This document shows positions 37,917 to 52,135 of a stretch of 64,000 bases of DNA, piece after piece. Source of the DNA: Anisakis pegreffii. Taxonomy: Eukaryota > Nematoda > Chromadorea > Rhabditida > Anisakidae. Made by a program: the position numbers and the translations under genes. The stretch lies in the NCBI GenBank assembly GCA_035041965.1, contig JAPYMA010000415.1:280171-344170 (forward strand). Direction: 5' to 3'. Within the stretch, counting starts at the first letter, position 1; each line of letters begins with the position of its first letter. Under the pieces are notes generated by a model. It made no database searches and was not told where the DNA came from. It saw only the letters and a program-made list of their open reading frames with translations.

Positions 37917-40381
37917 TCATTGATCGTTGTGAACACTCATCTTTACTCGTGCCAACAAATCATTTGAAAATTTATTTCCGTATTAATTTGCATTTTTTTG
38001 AATTCGTTATTTTGTGAATGAGTTAAAACTGCAATAGTTTTTGACTAAATCAACAAAACGCTATGATTACACATTTGAACTGTGCTCATTGCTATTGTCT
38101 TTTGTTGCAATGTGCATGATGCTGACTGTTTTATTTTGAGAACCGTAACACAAATTTTTTAGATATTCACAAACTTATTGACGGTTTCGTGGTTTATAGG
38201 TGTATATTTGCATAGATTCCACAAATGCATATGATCACACAATTAACTGATCGTGAGAATATTTCAAAACGTATTCCCAAGGAAACATACCAAGTGTGCA
38301 ACAGCATTCAATTATCTCGAGCAGTACTGAGCAAATACCTTTGACCATCGCATTTCGAATGGAAAAATCACTAATACTTACAGTAATAATAAGAATAAAA
38401 ACAGGTATAGAAGCATTCATAATGAGGATAATCCTAATCATAGATATACTCTTATAATGGTACTTTAAATCACGAAAGTACCACATAGGAAAGTAATTTT
38501 ACGAGACGTTTCGACGCAATAGATCAGCTTCAGCCTCCGAGTATATTGATAGGTCATTAGAGCAGCCGGATTCAAACAAATTGATGATAATTTCGTAAAG
38601 GATACTTGTTTGAGGTCATAACCGATCTCACTGATTGAGTACTCCTCTGATGGTGAAAATTTGTGGGAAACAGTTGAATGATTTTACGAAGCATAAGAGA
38701 AAATATTTTGTTATGAACCTGCGTATTCTTTGGCTCAACGAAGAAATTTTTGAAAAGGATGTAATAAAAATGAAATGATAGCACGCCAAAACGGAACCAA
38801 TAGAAAAACACACAAACACCTACCTCAAATTATTTTCAACATCCTTTTATTATTGTAAACAAATTATTGTAAACATATTATTGTAAACATATTATTGAAA
38901 ACAAAACTTTTTTGCGTTACTCATTCTTGTCACATTTACAGAATAAGTTGTTTGTTGTCATAGAAATGAAACACGCTTGCTTGTTTAGTTCCACCACCAA
39001 AACATGATTAGCTGGACGTATGAATTCAGAGCTGGTAAACAGTATCTTGTAATCAAAACATGTATTTTAGAGTAAAATATGGCAATTACATTATCACCTT
39101 CTGATTGAAATTATTTTTTCGAATGTTATTTTTTCTCTCCTCTCACACCAAGTTTTGGCCAAAAAAAAATTCTCTTTATTTGCGATAATTTATCAAATCG
39201 TAGCTGAACTGTGAGGTTGCAACTGATGAAAGATATTATTGAGCTGTTGAAAAAAAATTTCGTCGATGAGATAGGCGTATTTGTGAATATAAGCGTGGAA
39301 GTTATCACTTAAGCTCTCCAGCAATCAAATCTCCTTGCGATCAGTGATCGGAGAGTGTTTCCTAATCTAAGTGTCATTTCAAGCATTGTTTTAAAGTGTC
39401 GCGCTAAAACTACTGTCCAGTTACGATGTATTGAATGAATGCGATATATTGTTGATTGTAAAATCGTGATGTAATTAATTGTGGATTATGATGATACTAT
39501 CAAATGTTGATCAGAATCGAATATGTACCGTTTGTTATGTGTTTCGTTACGATCTCAGTAGGACTGATTGTTGACTGTTGTTTATTTCCGTGATTGTTTG
39601 GTATATTTGTGGTATTTTTGAAGGTGCTTTTTATTGAACTTTTATCGTTTGATTGAATGAAGTCATATTTTGAGTGATTCTCGCCGAAATCACGTGTGGA
39701 GATCAGGAGAGGAAATTGCAGCCGGAATCAGATTATAGATCCAGGTGAGATTGGTTCAGAAATCTCTGTCTGATTGATAATTGTCAATTCATCCCAATCG
39801 TAAGTTCAATATAAAAGTCTCATTTTGAGCCTGTCACCTCCAACATTCTACACCAAAAAATTGTTAACCTTCTTGGCTAGAAATTCTTACCAGGTTGAGA
39901 AAAATCAATTTTTGACACTTTCGCTATCCTGCAAACTGAAATTTCTTGTACTTTGTAATGGCGATAATGGTGATCAATTCTAGTTTTCAATGTAGATCAT
40001 ACAACACATCGTAAATTAAACGAAAAAAATAGAACATAGAATCGAAAGTGGTTAAGAGAGATTAATTGACGAGATATCCAGGATGCACAGCGAACGAAAC
40101 ATATGCTAATGATTTCAATATAAAATTGATCAGTCGCGAATCGGACCATTCCAATGGAAAACATCAAATTTGTCCACGAGGAGCACAATGAAAACGGCAA
40201 TACAGATTAGGGAGCGGAACAGTGAAATGACATAATTCCGCAAGCTTTTCAGTGCGAAAAAAAGTTGAGAATAGGAATGTTTTGGATGGTTGCGGTAAGA
40301 TTCACACTCCAATTTGTTGATCGTCAGCAATCTTACAGGTGCCAAGAGGTTGCCGGCAGAGGATTGACAGCCGATCAGAAT
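37917..40381. other. Intergenic, mostly featureless
   Basis: Contains a 14-base tandem repeat of about four copies at 38849-38905 (unit like TTATTGTAAACATA). No supported gene. Confidence 0.5.
38849..38905. repeat. 14-bp tandem repeat, four copies
   Basis: The core TATTGTAAAC recurs at 38851, 38865, 38879 and (as TATTGAAAAC) 38893. Confidence 0.8.
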
Positions 40382-41042
40382 TCATTCAAATTCGTTTGAA
40401 ATTCCAAATGAGCATTGATTCAAGGTTTGCCCGGTCCACGAAAATCCAAGGAATGTGTGCATAATTTTGGTAATCTTCATCGCATTCGGACCAGCATTTA
40501 GAATTCTGCAAAATAAAAGATTTCATTAAGTGATGTGAGTGAGTGTATGCATTATCGCATGACCGGCGTATTGGTCCCGTAGGTCATTCCGTTCCTTATG
40601 AATGGACACTGGTATCGAATCACGTGCAATCTGAACGCTCAACGCTTATCAATAAGGTTCAACTTCTTGGGAAGCATCAGTGTTTCTGAAAATGAGCATA
40701 AAAAGTGGAAAAAATCTTCCTCTTGTAAAATTTCATCCACTCGTACGATTGACTTCCTCTCAAACTCACACGATAGATCTAAATTCTATTTTTATCAACT
40801 TCTGCGGAAGGGTCATTGAAGACGCTTGTGAGGAAGATGTTGTCGAGATCCCGAGACTACGCAAAATTGTTGGATCAAGAACGTTCTGTTGTGGCTGCAA
40901 TGAAAACTTGTACAGTCATCATTAGCTAAAAATCCCGCATGGTTTTATTGAATTGAATTTACTCGTTTTGATTCAGCCATTCAATAGACTCTTCAATACG
41001 ACGATATCGAATATACCTCAACGCTGAACTGGTTGTTGCCAT
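40382..41042 (-). CDS. Candidate small gene, unrecognised
   Basis: Read on the minus strand, ATG at 41042 opens MATTSSALRYIRYRRIEE...EWLNQN up to a GA|GTAAAT donor (40963-41042). A second segment, 40770-40894, runs from a CATTGCAG acceptor to a GT|GTGAGT donor and contains LDPTILRSLGIS and a Ser/Thr run. A third, 40382-40505, after TTTTGCAG, ends ISNEFE then TGA. The second and third join in phase (GT|A). The first and second do not, so an exon is missing or the first is unrelated. No family recognised. Confidence 0.35.
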
Positions 41043-41832
41043 TTTAAGATAGGAATACGATGTCGACTTCGATTTGTTACACATCATGCCGCATATTTCT
41101 TTGTTTCTTTAAGGAGTTTTTCATATTCACTGTGAGTGTAATTAGAAGTTATTTGCGAAGTAGGAGTTAAACACGAGTTTTGCATATCATTTGTTTTGCG
41201 AAGAGGAGTTATTGAATGGCAAATGGGAAATGTAATAAAACTTGCGCGTGTGAACACTTTCGTTCACTCGTTTTTGCTCAATCACATCAATTGAATTAGT
41301 GTGTCCTTGACAGTGTTGCACTTTCATACTGAAGCACCAACTATCACCATCGCATCACAATAGTTCCGAAGCATCTAACTTTAATGTCTTGTCGGTGATA
41401 ACAATTTCATCGTCGTTAAATACCGTAAAGAAGTACCAATATTGACTATATCGGCACAAGAGTTTACAAAATCCCGATGTTTAATCAAAATCCCGGAATT
41501 GGGCTTTAATCCCGGGATCGACTTTTGATCCGGGGATCGAACAATTTTTGTAATATCGATGCGGGACATGTTTAAACACATTTTTTCGAACCAAGATGTT
41601 CATTATTAATCAGAAAGGAGCTAATTCAACAAATCATTGACTGACTGTTTTCATCAATCACTGTTTAATCCCTAATCGAATCAGATGAGTAGGTGAAAAT
41701 TGTAGAAATCATAAGGAATTCATTGGAATGGCATTGAAGATGTTTCAGTTCCAATCGTCTCATTGAAAAATCTTTCAGGATCTGTCAGTCGTAAAGCTTT
41801 TGATAGGAATCAAAGAAGCTGAGCTTTCGAAT
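41043..41832. other. Intergenic upstream of first elongase, with degenerate CCCGGGAT motifs
   Basis: At about 41465-41545 there are several imperfect copies of a TCCCGGGAT-centred motif separated by about 18-20 bases (ATCCCGATG, ATCCCGGAATTGGG, ATCCCGGGATCG, ATCCGGGGATCG). This looks like a decayed short-period repeat. No gene otherwise. Confidence 0.5.
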
Positions 41833-44811
41833 ATGCTTTACGAGGCGTTTAGATCAATTCGCTGGCATATCGGGCAAATCAATCAGTTTGATGTGTATCG
41901 TAATAATTCGACACTTTCACTTCATAATGATTACGTTTACACGTAAATTAGCGCTTCATATTGAATGGTTATGACAAAAGTGTTGTTCTGAGATATGAAT
42001 TTAACAGACTTTTTTTGAGTTCGGTTGGAAAGAAAGCTGGGAACAGTAAAATGTTCGCTGCTTTGCCTGAAATTTCATCGTATCCTCTTGTCGGAATGTA
42101 GCAATGAAACAGCGAGATCTCAGTCTTAGTCTGAAGTTTTCGTTTGGTGGAACAAAGCAGAATTTCATTGAAGGTTTGCGTTACCGTTTGAGAAAGTGGA
42201 CGATCCAGTTGGAATGACACGGTTTTTACAACGAAATTGGTATCATTCAATCACCATTTCTGTAGGATATTTCATTTTGATCAAACTTATCCAGCGATTC
42301 ATGCAATATCGTCAAGCATTCAATCTGAGAACACCACTCTTTTTGTGGAACGTTTCTTTGGCGGTGTTCAGTTTAATTGGTTTCATTCGATTCACAGAGG
42401 TTGACAAGCTTTTTGCATTCCTATTATGTCATAATCTCGGTGTCTCACACAAGATCGTTTCTTTTCTCCGAATGGCGCGCATATTCATGACCTGGATGGA
42501 TAGGTTGATCATGAACAACGCCTACCTACTCCGATTTCGTGCGCTAGAGAGCATGCTCCCTTTATTCAATGAAAGTGATGTGATTATTTTATAATAGGAT
42601 GCAATCATCGAAATCGAATCATGCAGAATTCGTTCTGTCACAATATGAAGAAGATTGCGATTGGTTCATGAACATACTCTATTATCTTCGAGTTTAGCTT
42701 TTAACGTCCTGTTCTTTGGAAAGCAGACACTTTTTGACAATTTTAGTCCATACGGTCACAAAGACGAAAGCAAGAAAACTGGTAAACTGAGAGAGTCCAT
42801 CAAAGTTGGAGATAAGAGTTATGTTATCGAGTTCGCTGTGTTGGCCTTGAGAAAGCACCCGTTAACGAATGCTTTCTAAATGCTTCAGGAAAAACTACCA
42901 CTTCGCTGCTTAAGAATATGAATTTAAGGATGTAATCTATAGTGTCACTCATTTGGGAATGTATCGCTCACTGTGCTATACGGTTAATCCGAAAAGTGTG
43001 GCTGCTTTTTGGGCTTTATTGTTTGGCCTATCGAAGATTGTCGAACTTGGCGATACGCTGTTCATTGTGTTGAGGAAGAAACCGCTGATATTTTTGCATT
43101 ACTATCATCATGCTGCTATGCTGATCACCTCTGCACATACTGGTTCGATTTCTTTACTTCCGTTTGATCACTTATTGCTCATTTACACACCACATAATGA
43201 ATTCCTCTCCTCTCCTTCTCCAATTTCTTAGTATGTTCAAACTCGATGTTGAGTCATGAAACTGTGATCATGACGTTCTGAGCACCTGAGTATCCAATCA
43301 TTTCTTGAAGTGCAAACATATCCATTCTTTACATTCAGTGCAGTCCTTGATATTAGGTGTCCAAACTCAATTGTTAGGGCAAGGTTGTCGGAATTTGTGA
43401 CCCTAATATCGGTTGTTAACATTAGACCAGCTGAGAACTTCTTTGCCGAACAGAACCGTAGCGATGGTTTTGACTTGAGAAATGATCTGAAGCAGTGCAT
43501 ATTTCAGGTGCAGAACATGCCGCTTCTGGCCGTTTTGTTGTAACGATGAATTTCTTCGTTCATTCGATTATGTACTCATACTATGCATCAACAGCTTACG
43601 GTTTCCGTCCACCAAAGTTTGTTAACATCGTCTCATTCTATTTCATTCGATTGCGTTCACTTTGTCCATTGACGATCTTGATTATTTACGATGAAATTCC
43701 AAGGAAAAGGACGTTAAAGATCAATCAAAAATAGACGAAAAATGCCATGAGACTAATCGCTTGCTCTGAAACGCTTCGCAGATAGTGTGTACAGGAACTA
43801 TCGAACACGTGAAACAAAAACTCAAGAGAACTATGCAACTTTCTCATTAGCACTGTCTCAGTTCGTCTGAAGGCGATGATAAACACAACCAACTGTGAAT
43901 TTACATCAACGAGCAAGTAGCCACAGCTCGTTGATATAAATTCCCGCTGAATCGCCTTTCTGGATTTCACGAATAAACTCTCACTGTCCTCCTGTATTGC
44001 AAGCGTCTCTGATGGATTCGTATAGGTGAAATAGGCAAACTTTTTTGATGATGAGAAGCGCTCCGTGAAAAAGTTTCATATCATCAATCAAATTCGCGAA
44101 CGAAACTCGTTGCCCGTCAACAACTTGATGAATGAAATGATTCAACAGAAACCGAAAATTTCAGAGGAAGCACGCCAATGGAACATGAATCAGTGCATTA
44201 ATAGCATATGAATAATCAACAAAATTTTACAGTTTGATCTCATCTTTGATTAAGATTCATGGCCATGCTCGTAACCTCGTTACAAATTTTGCAAATGATC
44301 GGTGCATTATTTGTCGTATCGTTGGTTTACAAAATCAAATTAACATACCAATCTCCGTAAGTTCTTTCACTCAAATAACTCTCAGTCGAGTAAGTCATTC
44401 GACAAAAACTCATTTGGATCTAACATGAAAAAGTCCCTCAGATTCACAACAAAATTCATTTAACGATAAGAACTATTGAATTTTTTATTCGTAGCAATCG
44501 AATGAGATGTTTCATCGGCACTATTCGAATTTTCACTAATTGTATCTGTGCATCTGTGCACCTACTCCACTCTGTCCTCCCTCGTGACTTTACATCAGAC
44601 TGGTTGGAATCATAGGCATTTGATCTAAAATAACCGTCTGATCTGAAGCTTAATGAAAGCAGAGTCAAGTTTCAGTTGCCAACAGTCGTACGGTAATTTA
44701 TGCTTGGCTCTCATCGTGAGCACAACGTTCGCTGCACTCTTTATTCAGTTCTTCGTCAAAAATTATTTCTTGAAACCGAAACAACGATTCGAACAGAAAA
44801 AGATTCGTTGA
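41833..44811 (+). CDS. ELO-family very-long-chain fatty acid elongase, copy A
   Basis: ELO enzymes catalyse the condensation of malonyl-CoA with a fatty acyl-CoA in the endoplasmic reticulum membrane. Six exons: 41833-41942, 42174-42399, 42929-43142, 43508-43616, 44255-44356, 44676-44811, giving 298 residues. Motifs are SKIVELGDT, the catalytic histidine box HYYHH at residues 169-173, then NFFVHSIMYSYYA, TSLQILQM, and a Lys/Arg-rich C-terminal end like an ER-retention tail. Several hydrophobic helices are evident, and a sequon (RNNST) lies in the N-terminal exon. Intron positions and phases are identical to copy B, so the two are tandem duplicates. Which elongase class it belongs to cannot be settled from sequence alone. 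Confidence 0.95.
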
Positions 44812-47800
44812 TTATTAATGCGAAATGGATTTGAATTGCTCGATACAAGTGATTTAAGAGCAATTTACATGATTGCGCTAGTATGATTTCATTGATGTCC
44901 TCTAATCCAATTTCAGAACACGTAGAGTGATCAGTTCTGCTAGTTAGTGTTGCTAATGTTGGAGTCCCGTAATCGTTCTGATAGGAATACTTACAAGTTC
45001 AACTTTTCAGTGAGCACATGGTTGTTTTTTTTTTTGAACTCGATTTGGAGGTTCACATTCAAATGAATGAGAAAATTGTCATAATCATAGTTGAATGTCT
45101 GCAATGATAATAATAAATATGAGGGTTTCATTGTATAAACTTAGTTTCAATAGCTGATGTCATGAAGGCGTGATTAAGAAAAGAAAATACATGTGTGCAT
45201 TCAACGCATCGAAGTTTCATCTGCATGCTCGATCAACTTTCAATAATTTGTAATGAATTCGAATGAATTAACCTGTAATGTGATCATTTTTTGTTGATCA
45301 GAAGAAATTTCTATCTCTTTGGTTTCTTTTTTCTTTGTATTCCATTATGTCTGAGATAACCAACTTCAGAGAATATTGTCACAATATGAAAATGTTTAAG
45401 ATTATCGTCATATGTGATATTTATTGAGAGTCTTTCTTCTTTGGTCATAATGACGAATGTTTGAGTTGCACCTCGCAAAATCATTCGATTACTCGCAAAT
45501 ATTTCAACATTTCACTGATGCAGTTTGTTAGCATTTTCATATTTGAACTTAATCTCGAGTTCATTTGCATTTTTGCGTGCCTAATGAAATGTTATTGCTT
45601 GGCTATTTTGATGTGAAAAAATATCGGTGTGATAATATCAGCATAAACAATGGCGAATGTTCCTGAATCTTCGGACACTTATCACAAACTACCGTTTTAA
45701 AGATTTTCAAAGAGTACTCTGTGTCATTCCATTATAAGGCAGTTTACAAGTTTGAGGTTCCTTGAGCAAGGTTTTGCAATATTTGGCGAATTTACAACCA
45801 GATATGCTCATGGCGAGAGGTGACAATGAATTCATACCAGTAGAGAAGAATTTTCAGATGAACCAACAATGCATACTGAATGCACCAAATTCACATACCA
45901 CCACATAGAACGACGACCCATTGTGAAAAAACAACAAATCAGCACTTTCACTTTCGCATAATTCGATTGTTTACGACAATCGTTCGGCGAATGCTCTGTT
46001 TCTCGAATTCCGGTTGATTCTGAAGGTTTATACATATCTAAGAACATTGAAACTGTCGACATTAATCAACAACATCGCTCGTAAAACATTAACATTGCTA
46101 CCGAAAAAATTCTGAATGCATTTTCTCGAGTCTAGCAAATAATTGAAGATCAACGATATGAAGTCGAAGCAATGAAAAGAACTGAAAACTAGAATTCGGC
46201 GAACATAAATAGTGCAGTAATTTCAAAGTGCAGATTCTAGCGATAGTTTCATCGTTTCCGAAAACCGCAAAGCACAATTGTGACATTTTGTTTACAGTTG
46301 GTGATAACGATAGCAGTGACCCTGAAAAATATGATCATCAATTGTCATCGATTTACCTAATTAAAATCGAAAAGGTACATTCCTGATATTGAGATTGTAA
46401 GAACGTTGTTTTTCCGTTTGGACTTTTCTTCGTTTCATCTCTCGAGAATCACAACATTTCGGTTATCATCCGACTGAAAAACACAATCGTTTTGCTTGCA
46501 ACTAATGCTAGTTTTTGGAGTTTTCTTTATTCGACTGAAACTTCTGATGCGAGATTTCACGTTCGAATTATGATATCAATTCTATGTTTCTACCATGACT
46601 TGTTAATGATAGAAACAGTAAAACTCTTATTTCATACACAACTTACGATGGCCTTTATTTAATTCATGCATAATTCTAATCATTCTATAAAATTATGAGA
46701 TCATTTATATGTTTGTGTTGTAAAATGTATTTTTATTGTAAAAATGCTCACTCTTTAAACAAAACCGATTGCATAAAATTTACGTCAATTTGCTGGCAAA
46801 TTGTTAGAAGAAACGGCGTACATGATTTTTGAAGCCAGTTTAATAAAGATTACAATGAATTAATTACCGCATATTGACAGATCAGTTCGAAATGTTTTAT
46901 GAGTGTATTGATTATTGCCTTATTTCAAGTTAGAGGAACGCACGTTAACTGAAGAAAACCCAATCAACTCGACAACACTCGTAACCACCAACAAACCTGT
47001 TTAATTGTTCCATCGTTGATTAGTTGATATTCTCATAACAATAAGATAACTATTTGTAATTGGTTGAACCGTTGCACGCACACCCTGCGATTTGCGGTGG
47101 TCTGTAATGAGTTTTTTCTTTAAATCTTTTAATGATCGGACGACTTGATTTTGTTATGGCTCGAACTAATAGGAAGGTATTGCGATAGAAAGTTACAATC
47201 GGTTGATGCCATCGTTCTTTATTTTAATGTTCTACAGTCTTCAATTGTTAAGCCCCAGTCACTTTTTTTCGACCACGTCTGATTACAGCTAGCCCAAGCG
47301 CCTAGAACGAGGTAGATCGTTTTGGAGCTAGCTATTTATCCATAAAAATACCATCAATCCAAATCCTCAAGTAATCGATACTCTAGTGGAAGAAGTATTT
47401 CGGTTGAGTGCGGATTTTACATCTAGTACTGTGAATGTCTTTTGACTTCAGAGTAGATCACTGTATTTTGTTCGAAAATCTTAAAACAGATTGTGAAACC
47501 ATTCATCCATCCCATATTCATCCTAAACCAAGTGCTGCATAATATATGCAAATTTTCCGGAAGAAAATAAGCGTAATTCCGGTGTATTCTCGGAAATAGT
47601 GTTGTACTGTATTTCCGACAAGTATTCTTATTAATTTTATTCCATAACATTGTAGTTTTCAATACCATTTGCGTTTCAACGTTCATTCAAATGGTAGGTG
47701 CATTATGATCATCAGTTTGTTCAGTTTTGCACTGAAATTGTTCGAATATCGAAGGAAAACCAGTTAGCTGAAGTGGATGAGTGGACTCCTTCATGTTCAA

Positions 47801-48627
47801 AAAGTGGAATAAAGAAGCACAAAATTTGAATCAATTGACGCATAGAACGAAATGTCGATGGGAGGGATATTTATTGAATGTGTACGAATTGATTTGAGAG
47901 ATTTAAAGAACATAAGGATGATTGGATGAATATCTTTGAGATGTGAGCATAAAAATGAAATAAGACTATTATTATTGTTATTATTATTATTCATCTTTGA
48001 AGATATTGTGTCCATCGCAACTTCAAACTTTTCACTTTTATCCTTGCACACAAAATGGATCAAATCAACAAAAGATGATCAATCCTGTTTGTTAGTGCGG
48101 ATTTATTCGTTCATTTTGTCGATAACAAACAATCGCATCGAATCACTTTCTTTGTTGATTAGATCCAATCGAGAACGCAACAATCTTTGAATAGGTTTCA
48201 TAATTCATTTTCTGGACTATTTTTTGGTCATTTCCGTTTACGTGAATAGAAAAACACAGCCCAGCAATATTACCTTCATTCCAAATTTTGTTCTTTTCTT
48301 AGCATATCACATTTTAGTTTCTCAGTAAAATCTGTAAAAATTGTTTTCCATACTAATCATGCTAACCGAGATCGAATAAGCGCATATTGAAGTAAGTATC
48401 CAGCACATTCATTACAAGTTATCGTTCTTGAAAATCAATTTTGCACTGTCTACTGCTATTTGTCTGCCAGTATGGAACAGTTTGTCGCATTCTTCGTTAA
48501 GAAATTTTTGCGTTTTTAATTGATTATTTTGAAGTTATAACGTGACAAATTAATGAATCAGTAACTGCATTGTTAAGTTGATGAGAAAATTTCCACTGAA
48601 ACAAGAAACTAAAAATTAAAGGCAGAA
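44812..48627. other. Intergenic between the two elongases
   Basis: About 3.8 kb of AT-rich sequence with a short (TTA)n run near 47970. No conserved coding segment seen on either strand. Confidence 0.5.
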
Positions 48628-51600
48628 ATGCTGAGTGAGACGATCGATTTTGTTCGTTGGCATCTGAAGCAAATCAACAACTTCGAGATCTATCGAAATT
48701 CCAATCACTCACTACACACCGATTATATTTATAAGTGAGTCGTCTTCAATTCATTAATTTTTAAACAAAAACTGGAAAGCAACAGCAACATTTTATGAGA
48801 TCAGTATGTTACATCCATATTCATCTGTCCAAAAAACATAATTGATATGACATTATTAACGCAAACTTTTTTGATTTACGTAATAGTGAAATTAAAATAC
48901 TTTATGAGCGATACCAGTTCATAAGATTAAAACAACGGCTGTTAGATTTTATAAAGAATCATGAATCGTTAATTACCACTAAATTAATTGTTAACTGTAT
49001 AATCTGCCTTCCATGTCAAAATGATAGTAATTGGATAGGGAAAGAAAAGAAAATGGAAGCTTCGATCAATTGGCCAAATTTGATCAATTTTAATCGGAAT
49101 ATAAAAAGTGTCAGAGCGAAAAGTTTGCAAATTAAGTTTTAGATTTCCTTCAATAAAAACACCAATATCAAAGAAACTTCAACTTTCAAGAAATAAATCT
49201 ATCATTCTATTAGAAGGTGACTGACTGACTGCATTGTGAATATCTTCCACAGCACTGATTCATCCGTCAATAATGCTAAATCACAATTTCAGGTATGCAT
49301 TGCCATTTGAAAAAATCGACGATCCCGTTGCGGCTACTCTATTTTTACAACGAAATTGGTATCACTCAATAACAATCTCAGTTGTCTATTTTATAATGAT
49401 TAAATTCATTCAAAAATTCATGGAGAAGCGTGAAGCATTCGATTTGAGAACGCCGTTGTTCATATGGAACGCGTCGTTGGCCATTTTCAGTACATTTGGT
49501 TTTATACGTTTCACTGAGGTGACAGATTTGTTTCAATTGAGATCTTTTGATGACTGTTTTCGAATAGCAGTTGTCATTCCGATATTTGTACACCATTATT
49601 TGTGACTGATGTAGTTTCACTTGTTTTCAAGAGGGTCATTATCTTACGCCTCTCTTTCTCTCTTAGAATCTGTTCCGAATTCATTCGCTGACTCAAATTG
49701 AACACTTGCAGTAAAAACGCTAATTGGACAATTTCACAGCGAAAGTGATTGTGTTAGAGGTTCGGCGAAAAAAGCATTCACGATGCATTCATGACTCATG
49801 ATGTTTTCCTGGAATTAGACTGTAGTTAATATAATGAATATAAGATTAGTATCGTGTTTCGTGACAATTTTGATATCTTGAATTCTTGTCACGAGTTATG
49901 GGAAGAATATTTTGAAGAACTCAAATCATTTAGAAAACATGAATGAGCAGCTGAAAATAAAGCCAATAAACTGCGCAATTCTAATCTATAACTGACCAAA
50001 AATTTTCCTAAATGAACATTTTCAGTGATAATTCACAATGAAAATTATTTCTTGACAGGATCTCATTCACAGCGTTGTCACACTGGGAATGTATCGATCG
50101 ACATGCTACACGATTCATCCGAAAAGTGTGGCTGCCTTCTGGGCCCTATTGTTTGCGCTATCGAAAATCGTTGAACTCGGTGATACGCTCTTCATTGTGT
50201 TGAGAAAACGGAAACTGATTTTCCTGCATTACTATCATCATGTTGCAGTTATCATCGGAGCCGCTCATGCTGGTTGATTTGTTTTTTCGTTCGATCAATT
50301 CCACGGTCCCGTCATTAATTTCTTTTAGTTTTTTGAACATCTCATTCCTGGAACAGAGCCGTCTTTCGTCAGATGCACACTAATTTTTGCCACTAATAGC
50401 AATTCATTTCTTCCACAGGTGAAAGTCCATGAAACATTCAACAAAAACACTTTTGCGGCTAATTTCGTAGTAAACGTCACGATACAATCAACTTCCGATG
50501 ATCACTATTTCATTTCTTGATAATTTGTACATACGATTTATGGGCAACAAAAAACATGCTGCGTTGATGCGAGTGCAAACTATTTTGTAGTGATCTAAAC
50601 TTATGAATCAGTTTAAGAACATGCAGAGAACATCCATAATTTATAATTGGAGCATTGAAAATAAGAGCACATGTACTCTTCTCTGCATTTCTTCTTGCAA
50701 CTGTCCGCCAAAATCTGTTTTTTGGGAAATCGGCGGTATTTTAAGTACTCGTAGTGCAGTGAAGCTAATCTGAATCTGATAACCGAGAAATATAATGAAG
50801 GGGAAATAAATGATGTAGTGTTATCAATGAATTCAGGTGCCGAACACGCCGCACCAGGCCGATTCTTCATAAGTCTGAACTACTTCGTTCATTCAGTTAT
50901 GTATAGCTATTACGCATGCACGGCCTACGGTTTACGTCCATCAAAGTTCGTGTGTTTAATAGTTGCATTGAGAGAATTCATCAATGATGCCTTATATGTC
51001 TACGAATGACGTCTTCTTATCATTCTTTTTAAAAAAAATTCAAGTTCACTAAGAAATGACGACGTCTTCTGATTCTGAGAATTTTGTTCATTAAGAAATG
51101 ATTCTTAAAAAACATTTCAAGCAGTTTTTCCATTGACAGTTGAAATCTGATGAAAGTTTTCATCATCAGATCGAAAAAATTAAAGAAATTTTTAACGACG
51201 TTGATCGTGAACCGGTTGCTGAAGTTGTCGAAGGTGAGAACTGGTTGAAAGATGCGTAAAGCAAACGCTCACTGACGTTACGGCATAACTTGATAGTGAC
51301 TCGCATGATTTGCAAAATCAAAGATGCAATAATGGCATCCGAATGAATCATTTGATTATGTACGGATTCAAAAAACTTTCAGAAAAATGGCAATGCTCGT
51401 GACATCTCTGCAGATCTTTCAGATGTTTGTCGGAGTAGCCATTGAATGTCTCGTTTTTGATTACAAAACACGACAGAAGTTACCGTAAGTTTTCAAGCTT
51501 AGCTACGAGTTCACTGTTTTTTCAATCAACCTAATGCGTTTTCCTTCGCTGATTCCATCCAGCCGTTTACTGATTTCACAATATATACATTATCACCATT

Positions 51601-52135
51601 ACAAAACGACACTCCGTTACACATGCATTGCTTCCTATCAGTGGAAGCACGCATCAATCAAACTGCTTCACGTTCAAACAACTAATTCGCTCTCTAAGAA
51701 CAAAATTCAAATATAGTCGCCCAGAAACTTTTAACCATTAGTTGCGTTGAGATGGTGCGATTTTTGAACGGTGTAACGATTAGACGCTCATTTTCTGCTA
51801 ACCAATTTGTTTGTACTGGACTCATCGAGAGTTGCTCAAATTTTGAATTGTCCTAGATTATCGGAAAATTGATATTTCGATAAGTTAGTGCAGATAAAAA
51901 TCACTGAGAGCATTGAAATTGACTCGTCGAATTTATCTCTAATATGTGATCTTCGCATCTAACGTTCATCTAACGACAGTTCATCCACGCTACTTTCAGA
52001 TGTCAACAATCATACGGTAACATTACGATCGGATTAATCGAATACACATCATTCGCTGTGCTCTTCATTCACTTCTACGTGACCGCTTATTACACGAAAC
52101 CAAAAGAACGATTTGCACACAAGAAGATTGAGTAG
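48628..52135 (+). CDS. ELO-family fatty acid elongase, copy B (left arm of palindrome)
   Basis: Six exons: 48628-48734, 49293-49518, 50059-50272, 50837-50945, 51383-51484, 52000-52135, giving 297 residues. The lengths of exons 2-6 are exactly those of copy A. The histidine box HYYHH is at residues 168-172, preceded by SKIVELGDT and followed by MYSYYACTAYGLRPSK and TSLQIFQM. The C-terminus ends FAHKKIE. Exon 1 (48628-48734) lies left of the mirrored segment visible in this window, whereas exons 2-6 are inside the palindrome arm and have an identical-coding inverted copy at 60906-63747. Confidence 0.95.

Noticed and set aside
40130..40381. Continuation of the minus-strand frame past TGA 40382-40384 with a hydrophobic helix
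   Set aside because: The TGA is better read as the natural stop of the candidate gene; the hydrophobic stretch is typical of AT-rich sequence.
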